Source of the DNA: Alphaproteobacteria bacterium
GTDB lineage: Bacteria > Pseudomonadota > Alphaproteobacteria > JABAAW01
Length of the DNA stretch: 6,239 bases
Direction of reading: 5' to 3'
Assembly: GCA_014239005.1 (NCBI GenBank)
Contig: JABAAA010000076.1
Coordinates: forward strand, 1 to 6,239
The notes beneath the pieces are model-generated. The model saw nothing but the letters and a program-made list of their open reading frames with translations. It was not told the DNA's origin and did no database searches. Each line of letters begins with the position of its first letter. The stretch's first letter is position 1. Positions 1 to 4,218 of this stretch are shown here, piece after piece. The position numbers were made by a program, and so were the translations under genes.

Positions 1-212
1 AGCGGCAGCTTGACGAACACTTCTTTGACCCCGACAGCGGCGAAGTCCCTCGTGTCGAACAGGCTGGAAAGTCCCAAACGTTGCAACGCGTCGCCGCCGA
101 CGCCGTAAAGGCGAAGCTGGGGGTGGCGTTCTTTCAAGACCCCGACCGCCTCGGCGACAAGACGATCGGCAGAGGGCTCCGCCGCAAAAACAGCCAAACT
201 TCTCAACTTCAT
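1..212 (-). CDS. lpxB: Lipid-A-disaccharide synthase LpxB, N-terminal fragment (3' end off window)
   Basis: LpxB is a peripheral inner-membrane glycosyltransferase (GT19) that joins UDP-2,3-diacylglucosamine to lipid X, giving the beta-1',6-linked disaccharide of lipid A. The ATG is at 212-210 and 70 codons are visible before the window ends. The reading begins MKLRSLAVFAAEPSADRLVA and continues through a KERHP segment, a YGVGG motif (about residues 37-41), a GLSSLFD segment and FAAVGVKEV. These align in order with the LpxB N-terminus: GE(P/T)SGD, LKE, GVGGPxM, and the ELAVMGxxEVL region. It starts 10 nt after the lpxI stop with no clear Shine-Dalgarno, so translation probably depends on coupling to lpxI. 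One oddity is that the usual GE(P/T)SGD signature reads AEPSAD. Identity rests on this fragment plus position after lpxI. Whether the rest of the gene is intact cannot be seen. Confidence 0.88.
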   Translation of the reverse strand, partial: MKLRSLAVFAAEPSADRLVAEAVGVLKERHPQLRLYGVGGDALQRLGLSSLFDTRDFAAVGVKEVFVKLP

Positions 213-222
213 GGAACAAGGT

Positions 223-1086
223 TCACGGAGCAACGCTGTAGAGGAAAAGGTTCAAGCGATCGGCTTGGCGGATCGTCTCGTCTGGTGGCAACAAGAGCGC
301 ACCCTGAGCTTCAAAGGCGACGCCGTGCAACCCCGCGCGCGCCGCGTGGGTCAAGGTTCGGACGCCGATGGCGGGCAGATCGAGGTCGCGCCGTTGTCCC
401 GTCTTCGGCAGTTTAACCAGCACGCCGCCCTGGATCGAACGTTGCTTCTTAAGGCGACGCACGCTTTCGAGCAGCGCGTCGGTTCCCTCCAGCGTCTCCA
501 GCGCCAAGACGAGTCCTTGAGCAACCACGACACCCTGTCCCATGTCCAACGACGCGATCCTGTCGAGGACAAGCCTGCCGTAAGCGATATCCTTGCACGC
601 CGCGCGCGACGGGGCGAGCTTGCCGAGCTTGCCTCGTCGGTCGGGACAGAGGGCGGGGCAGAAGTGTTGCGGTGCAAGGACGCGGATGCCGCAACAGCGC
701 AAAAGCCACGCGAGCCGTCGGAGCGCCCGCGCGTCGCGGTGGCGAGCAATGAGCCTTTCGGTCACAAAGGCGAGCAGGCGGTGGCGTGCCGCGCGTCTTC
801 CCTCTTGCTTGCCCGTCGAGCGTCGGTAACCCCCCGCCATCACGACGCGAGCAATGCCGCGTGTCTTGGCAAGACGCAACGCAGCCCAAAAACTGGGCGG
901 ACGCACGACAGTACAGCCCTCAAACGAAGGAGAGGGCTTCTCCGAAAGCCAAACGACCAAAGGACGCATGCCGCGCGCGACACAGGCACGCGCTACCAGC
1001 TGCGGCAACAAGCCCTCGCCGGCGACGATCGCAAGGTCCGAGACGGAACGCTGCAGAGAGGCGGGCGGGATTGCACGCCCGCTCAT
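223..1086 (-). CDS. lpxI: UDP-2,3-diacylglucosamine pyrophosphatase LpxI
   Basis: LpxI hydrolyses UDP-2,3-diacylglucosamine to lipid X and UMP, the fourth step of lipid A synthesis. It replaces the unrelated LpxH in Alphaproteobacteria and some other groups. The 287-residue product is close to the family's usual size. The N-terminal domain starts with an AIVAGEGLLP strand-loop (about 19-28), where the family normally has AGGGxLP. The C-terminal domain is well conserved: LDMGQGVVV (180-188), GLVLALE then EGTDALL (200-206), DLPAIG (236-241), and AGLHGVAFE near 251-259. The Asp of the DLP motif is a likely counterpart of the catalytic Asp reported in Caulobacter LpxI, but I could not align it here. 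The ATG at 1086 overlaps the lpxA TGA as ATGA. The frame stays open much further upstream, but that part lies antisense-free inside lpxA and shows no LpxI similarity, so I reject it. The region around residues 88-150 is unusually arginine-rich and the part of the protein least like the family. Confidence 0.9.
   Translation of the reverse strand: MSGRAIPPASLQRSVSDLAIVAGEGLLPQLVARACVARGMRPLVVWLSEKPSPSFEGCTVVRPPSFWAALRLAKTRGIARVVMAGGYRRSTGKQEGRRAARHRLLAFVTERLIARHRDARALRRLAWLLRCCGIRVLAPQHFCPALCPDRRGKLGKLAPSRAACKDIAYGRLVLDRIASLDMGQGVVVAQGLVLALETLEGTDALLESVRRLKKQRSIQGGVLVKLPKTGQRRDLDLPAIGVRTLTHAARAGLHGVAFEAQGALLLPPDETIRQADRLNLFLYSVAP
1083..1086 (-). promoter_or_regulatory. ATGA stop/start overlap coupling lpxA and lpxI
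   Basis: The lpxA TGA (1085-1083) shares bases with the lpxI ATG (1086-1084). No Shine-Dalgarno lies at a useful distance upstream. The only GAGG-like stretch is more than 20 nt away. Termination-reinitiation is therefore the likely way lpxI is translated, which would keep LpxA and LpxI in a fixed ratio. The coupling is an inference from the overlap. Confidence 0.7.
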
Positions 1087-1889
1087 CGCGCGTAGCGAGG
1101 TTCGCTCACCTCGGGGTAGGGGGTTAGCAGGGGGTAGCGGTGTTGGGCGCGCACAAACTCGAAGACGGGTTGCAACTCCTTGAGCACGCCGAACTCTTCG
1201 CGCAACTCCTCGACGCGTTTGTCGACCGCACCCTGTCGCTCGCGCAACTGCGTGTAGAACGCGCGGATCCTGTCGACCGCGGTGCGCGAGATGCCGCGCA
1301 TGAGCAGTCCGCGCGCATTGATACCGCGCAGGCAGTAGCGGGTTGCGATCGTCATCGGCAACACATCGAATTGCATCTGTGCACCGGCGACGAGGTAACA
1401 ATCCTCGCCTATTTTGACGAAGGGTTGCGTGTCGCACTTGCCGAGCAAAACGCTGCGCGCTCCGATCTCGGTGTGTCCCGACAAGCCGCACGAGCTGCCG
1501 ACGATCACGCCGTCGTCGAGGCGACAATCGTGGGCAATGTGCGATTTGTTCATGACATAGCACCCCTCGCCGAGGACCGTCTTGCCGCCGCCCACGGCGG
1601 TGCCGCGGTTGATCGTCACATGCTCTCTGATGACGCTACGCGCTCCGATCTCCAAGCGCGTCTTCTCGCCGTGATCTTTCAGATGTTCGGGCTCTGTTCC
1701 CAAGGCGCAAAAAGGAAAGACACGGCAGCCCTCGCCCAATCTGGTCGTTCCTGTCAGCACCGTGTGCGCCTCGACGACGCAGCTTTCTCCGACGCTTACC
1801 CCCTCGCCGATCTCGACCCACGCGCCGATCTCGGCAGACGCCGCAACGCAAGCACGGCGGTCGATCCGCGCCGAAGGATGAACGCCCAT
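1083..1889 (-). CDS. lpxA: Acyl-ACP--UDP-N-acetylglucosamine O-acyltransferase LpxA
   Basis: LpxA moves a (R)-3-hydroxyacyl chain from ACP to the 3-OH of UDP-GlcNAc in the cytosol, the first step of lipid A synthesis, and works as a trimer. The 268-residue length is normal for the family (262 in E. coli). Residues about 4-180 are left-handed beta-helix hexapeptide repeats. Family landmarks include VTINRGTAVGGGKT (91-104), KSHIAHDC with the catalytic base His120 (E. coli His125), LSGH with His139 (His144), and the NxRGLxxRGIS segment near 191-201. A helical tail follows, about ten residues longer than usual. Oddities are Gln155 where E. coli has His160, Ala168 at the acyl-chain ruler position (E. 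coli Gly173), and a loop about two residues short before Asn191. The ATG at 1889 is the first start in frame and directly follows an 11-bp repeat array. Its 3' end overlaps lpxI by 4 nt. Confidence 0.93.
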   Translation of the reverse strand: MGVHPSARIDRRACVAASAEIGAWVEIGEGVSVGESCVVEAHTVLTGTTRLGEGCRVFPFCALGTEPEHLKDHGEKTRLEIGARSVIREHVTINRGTAVGGGKTVLGEGCYVMNKSHIAHDCRLDDGVIVGSSCGLSGHTEIGARSVLLGKCDTQPFVKIGEDCYLVAGAQMQFDVLPMTIATRYCLRGINARGLLMRGISRTAVDRIRAFYTQLRERQGAVDKRVEELREEFGVLKELQPVFEFVRAQHRYPLLTPYPEVSEPRYAR

Positions 1890-1890
1890 C

Positions 1891-1934
1891 GATTCACTCG
1901 GGATTCACTTGAGATTCACTCGGGGTTCACTCTG
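1891..1934 (-). repeat. Four 11-bp tandem repeats across the fabZ/lpxA junction
   Basis: On the plus strand the contiguous units are GATTCACTCGG (1891-1901), GATTCACTTGA (1902-1912), GATTCACTCGG (1913-1923) and GGTTCACTCTG (1924-1934). Units one and three are identical and the others differ at two to three positions. On the coding strand each unit contains GTGAA. The first-read unit holds the fabZ stop TGA (1929-1927), and the last-read unit ends one base before the lpxA ATG. Three units span 33 nt, so a second TGA in frame with fabZ appears at 1896-1894. The array fills the whole 37-nt spacer and likely arose by replication slippage. The purine-rich GAGTGAA in some units could act as a weak ribosome-binding site for lpxA, but that is speculation. 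Confidence 0.9.
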
Positions 1935-2439
1935 TGTTCTCTTCCATCATCGCCATGATCTCTGCGTCGGCGACGATCTCTCCTGCCACCTTCGCCTCGC
2001 CCTTGCATCGCCAAAGCATATTGTTTTGCGAACGGCGTTCGCGCACCTTCTTCACATGCAACTCCAGCAGGCAGCCCGGATAAACGGGCTTGCGAAAGCG
2101 CGCTCGGTCGATGCCGACAAAATAGATGGTGCTTTGGCGCAGGCTCATCGTGTTCGAAACGCCGAAGACGATGCTCGCCACTTGCGCCATGGCTTCTAAG
2201 ATCAGCACGCCAGGAAAGATCGGTCTGCCAGGAAAGTGACCCTGAAACCACGGCTCGCACACGGAAATCGCCTTGATGCCGACACCCGATTGCAACGCCT
2301 TGATGCGCTCCACCCGATCGACCAGCAGGAACGGAAAACGATGCGGCAGAATCGAAAGAATGTCCTGAACTTGTTGGTCGTCCAGTTCCTGTCCTTCCGA
2401 TTTGGTAGGTTCGCGCGGCGACGGAGAAGGAGAAATCAT
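1927..2439 (-). CDS. fabZ: 3-hydroxyacyl-[acyl-carrier-protein] dehydratase FabZ
   Basis: FabZ dehydrates (R)-3-hydroxyacyl-ACP to trans-2-enoyl-ACP in type II fatty acid synthesis. It thereby competes with LpxA and LpxD for hydroxyacyl-ACP. The 170-residue product has a hot-dog fold signature: ILPHRFPFLLVDRV (30-43), GHFPGRPIFPGVLILEAMAQ (67-86) with the catalytic pair His68 and Glu82, then YFVGIDRARFRKPVYPG. It is some 15-25 residues longer than typical FabZ. The excess is a polar N-terminal leader rich in Ser, Pro and Glu (about 1-20) that is probably disordered. The ATG at 2439 is the only good start before the conserved domain. It lies 17 nt after the lpxD stop with only a weak GAG at 2448-2446 as ribosome-binding site. 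The stop codon lies inside the 11-bp repeat array. Placement between lpxD and lpxA is the common proteobacterial arrangement. Confidence 0.95.
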   Translation of the reverse strand: MISPSPSPREPTKSEGQELDDQQVQDILSILPHRFPFLLVDRVERIKALQSGVGIKAISVCEPWFQGHFPGRPIFPGVLILEAMAQVASIVFGVSNTMSLRQSTIYFVGIDRARFRKPVYPGCLLELHVKKVRERRSQNNMLWRCKGEAKVAGEIVADAEIMAMMEENTE

Positions 2440-2456
2440 AGCATGCTCGAAAGAAG

Positions 2457-3551
2457 TTATTCTGCCAGTCTATCGATGTTCTTACGGCGACGCAATTCTT
2501 TGCGCAAAGGACGCGCCGGTCTGCCGAAAAAAACCACGCCGTCGCCTTTCAGGCTACGCTCTGCAGTCGAGTCGTTCATGATCTGCACACCCTCGCCGAT
2601 GGTGATGTGCGGCCAAAAGGCGCATTTGCCGCCGATACCGACGCGATCACCGATGACAACGTTCTGTCCCGTTATCAGACCGGCTCCCACCGTCACATAG
2701 TGACCGATGCGCGTCGACCCTGCAAGTCCGCAGTGCGGCGAAAGGATCGTGCAATCGCCGATATGACAATTGTGACTGATCATGCTGTTGCAACCAATCT
2801 TCACATGCTTGCCGATTGTCGTGTCCTCCAAGGCGCCTCTGCCGATCGTCGTGCCTTTGAAAATCTCGCTCGCATCACCGATCACCACCCTGCCCAGCTG
2901 AGGAAAGGCGCGAGGGATGTGGCGTTCGTCGCGCACGATCCCGAACTCCTTGCCTCCGATCGCACAATGCTCGTGCACGACGACCCCGTCACCGATGTCG
3001 GCATGCGCGATCACCGATCCCGCGCCGATGCGACAACCCGCGCCGATGCGCGTTCCCGTGCGCACGAGGCAGTGGCTTTCGATGATCGTGCCAGCCCCGA
3101 TCTCGACCCCGTCCTCGAGGACGCTGTAGGCGCCTACAGACACGGGTTCGTGCAAGACGACGCCCTCACCCAGCACGGCGGTCGGATGAAGCGTGTGTTC
3201 GCGCACGGTCAAGTCGGGAAGAACCCTCTCGACCATCTTGCGCCAAACTTGTTTCGCGTCCTCCACCTCGACCATGGCTGCTTTCGCGCCGCGCGCGCGC
3301 GCGAGCTGCGCGTGATCTTTGGACACGAGGCAGAAGACGGCACTTGGCAGCGAGAGCAGCTGCGGAAAAAGCTTGGGATCCGCGAAAAAACAGAGATCGC
3401 CCGCCTCCCGCGCGCGCGTCAAGGCGACCAGCCTGCGTATCGGATGCTCGTGATCCTTGTCGGGCTTCTCGGACGGCAAGGCGTAAGAAACGCCTTCGAG
3501 CAACCTCGAAAGCGTCCGCGCCTTTCCGTCAGCAGCACAAGGCAGGTCCAC
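2457..3551 (-). CDS. lpxD: UDP-3-O-(3-hydroxyacyl)glucosamine N-acyltransferase LpxD
   Basis: LpxD adds the second hydroxyacyl chain, from ACP, to the 2-amino group of UDP-3-O-acyl-glucosamine in the cytosol, as a trimer. The product is 364 residues (E. coli 341). Residues about 10-115 are the uridine-binding domain, including GDLCFFADPK (51-60). Residues about 120-330 are left-handed beta-helix hexapeptide repeats, followed by GRPARPLRKELRRR in the C-terminal helix. PQLGRVVIGD (217-226) and TTIGRGALEDTTIG (234-247) are family landmarks. ISHNC carries the catalytic base His260 (E. coli His239). Oddities are Asn297, preceded by Gln296, where E. coli has His276, and Gly where TTIDRGA usually has Asp. 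The start is GTG at 3551, with a weak GGA at 3562-3560 spaced 8 nt. No other start lies in frame before the skp stop, which is in the same frame. An 18-bp-period DNA repeat at 3019-3050 simply encodes two hexapeptide turns. Confidence 0.93.
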   Translation of the reverse strand: MDLPCAADGKARTLSRLLEGVSYALPSEKPDKDHEHPIRRLVALTRAREAGDLCFFADPKLFPQLLSLPSAVFCLVSKDHAQLARARGAKAAMVEVEDAKQVWRKMVERVLPDLTVREHTLHPTAVLGEGVVLHEPVSVGAYSVLEDGVEIGAGTIIESHCLVRTGTRIGAGCRIGAGSVIAHADIGDGVVVHEHCAIGGKEFGIVRDERHIPRAFPQLGRVVIGDASEIFKGTTIGRGALEDTTIGKHVKIGCNSMISHNCHIGDCTILSPHCGLAGSTRIGHYVTVGAGLITGQNVVIGDRVGIGGKCAFWPHITIGEGVQIMNDSTAERSLKGDGVVFFGRPARPLRKELRRRKNIDRLAE

Positions 3552-3581
3552 GAAGATTGTCCGTGCGTAGAAACTCGAGTT

Positions 3582-3611
3582 CCGAAGATCGCTTTTCCGA
3601 AGCTCGCTTCT
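3582..3611 (-). repeat. 15-bp tandem duplication in the skp-lpxD spacer
   Basis: Plus-strand units CCGAAGATCGCTTTT (3582-3596) and CCGAAGCTCGCTTCT (3597-3611) match at 13 of 15 positions. They lie in the 69-nt spacer between skp and lpxD. A perfect 10-bp palindrome, AACTCGAGTT (3572-3581), abuts the array. The spacer has no stop codon in the frame shared by skp and lpxD, and in that frame the units would read RSELR and KSDLR. I see no T-run that would make a terminator. Apart from a weak ribosome-binding site at 3562-3560, nothing else is recognisable in the spacer. Confidence 0.75.
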
Positions 3612-3620
3612 GTACGGCGA

Positions 3621-4193
3621 TCAGTTTTTGGGCAGCTGCTTCAGATTCCTGTTCAGCCGCGCCGCCACCTCTTTCGTCAGGTCGAAGCTCTTGTCGCTGT
3701 GGACGACCATCGCAGCGTTGAGCACAAGCATCAAGCCGCGCTCGCGTCCGACAGCGCTGGCTGCGTCGTTGATGGCTTTGTTCAAGATTTGCTCGGCTTT
3801 CAGCACTCGCTGGTCCAACGCGCGTTTCGCCTTGCCCAACTCTTCGCTCAGATTTTGTTGGCGTTTCTGAAGAGCCAGCTGCCTGTCGCGCAACGCGCTG
3901 GGAGAAAGACTGTCCTTCGACGAAAGCAACGCTTTTCCTTCTTTTGCAAGCACGACCTCAGAATCGCGTACCTTGTTCTGCCAACGCTTTACATCGCCAT
4001 CGAGCTGTTTTTTGAAGGCTTTCCACGCTTTCGATGCGTTGGCTACCTGCGCCTTGTCGACGATGCCTACTGACAACCCTTGCGACAATTCTTGCGCCGC
4101 GGCGACGCGAGAAGGAGAGGTTAAAAGCAAAGCTGTTGCGAGCAAAAAAGACAAGGCAACACCTGCGACACGAATTTCGATTGACCGATCCAT
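3621..4193 (-). CDS. skp: Periplasmic chaperone Skp/OmpH family
   Basis: Skp trimers hold unfolded outer-membrane proteins in the periplasm and deliver them to BamA, encoded just upstream. The 190-residue precursor starts with a basic N-region and a hydrophobic core (about 9-25, VAGVALSFLLATALLL). A likely signal-peptidase site lies near SRVAAAQ (28-34). The mature part opens with the family strand VGIVDKAQV (42-50). A long charged helical arm follows (about 55-150, Lys/Arg/Glu/Gln-rich, few prolines, coiled-coil-like), then ERGLMLVLNAAMVVHSDKSFDLTKEVAARLN (151-181), the conserved closing segment. I chose the ATG at 4193 because it gives the signal peptide and has a GAGG at 4204-4201 spaced 7 nt. 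The frame opens further upstream to 4280, but that would overlap bamA and bury the signal peptide. The TGA stop is in frame with lpxD, 23 codons away from its GTG. Confidence 0.92.
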   Translation of the reverse strand: MDRSIEIRVAGVALSFLLATALLLTSPSRVAAAQELSQGLSVGIVDKAQVANASKAWKAFKKQLDGDVKRWQNKVRDSEVVLAKEGKALLSSKDSLSPSALRDRQLALQKRQQNLSEELGKAKRALDQRVLKAEQILNKAINDAASAVGRERGLMLVLNAAMVVHSDKSFDLTKEVAARLNRNLKQLPKN

Positions 4194-4200
4194 AGAATGT

Positions 4201-4204
4201 CCTC
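4201..4204 (-). promoter_or_regulatory. Shine-Dalgarno of skp
   Basis: The coding strand reads GAGG, then a 7-nt spacer ACATTCT, then the ATG at 4193. This is the clearest ribosome-binding site in the window and fixes the skp start over an upstream alternative. It sits in the 25-nt gap after the bamA TAA (4221-4219). Confidence 0.75.
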
Positions 4205-4218
4205 GTGGGTTGTGGGGG

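Noticed and set aside
211..1095. 294-codon plus-strand open frame
   Set aside because: It mirrors lpxI on the opposite strand and its product resembles no family I recognise. LpxI has conserved motifs.
1087..1563. N-terminal extension of LpxI to 446 residues
   Set aside because: The extension runs through lpxA in another frame and shows no LpxI similarity. The ATG at 1086 gives the normal family length and an ATGA overlap.
1140..1958. 272-codon plus-strand open frame
   Set aside because: It is antisense to lpxA, and its repetitive Asp/Ala/Arg composition reflects the hexapeptide-repeat codons of lpxA.
3019..3050. 14-bp direct repeat with 18-bp period
   Set aside because: It encodes two successive IGAG hexapeptide turns of the LpxD beta-helix, so protein structure explains it.
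3285..3312. Alternating CG run
   Set aside because: It codes for Ala-Arg repeats in the LpxD N-terminal domain (LARARGAKAA). Composition and codon choice explain it without a regulatory role.
3572..3581. 10-bp palindrome AACTCGAGTT as a terminator or operator
   Set aside because: The stem is too short, there is no loop and no T-run. It sits inside an operon junction and is likely chance.
2607..4073. 488-codon plus-strand open frame
   Set aside because: It lies wholly antisense to lpxD and skp, which have clear family motifs. Its product is low in recognisable features and is explained by GC-rich codon bias.
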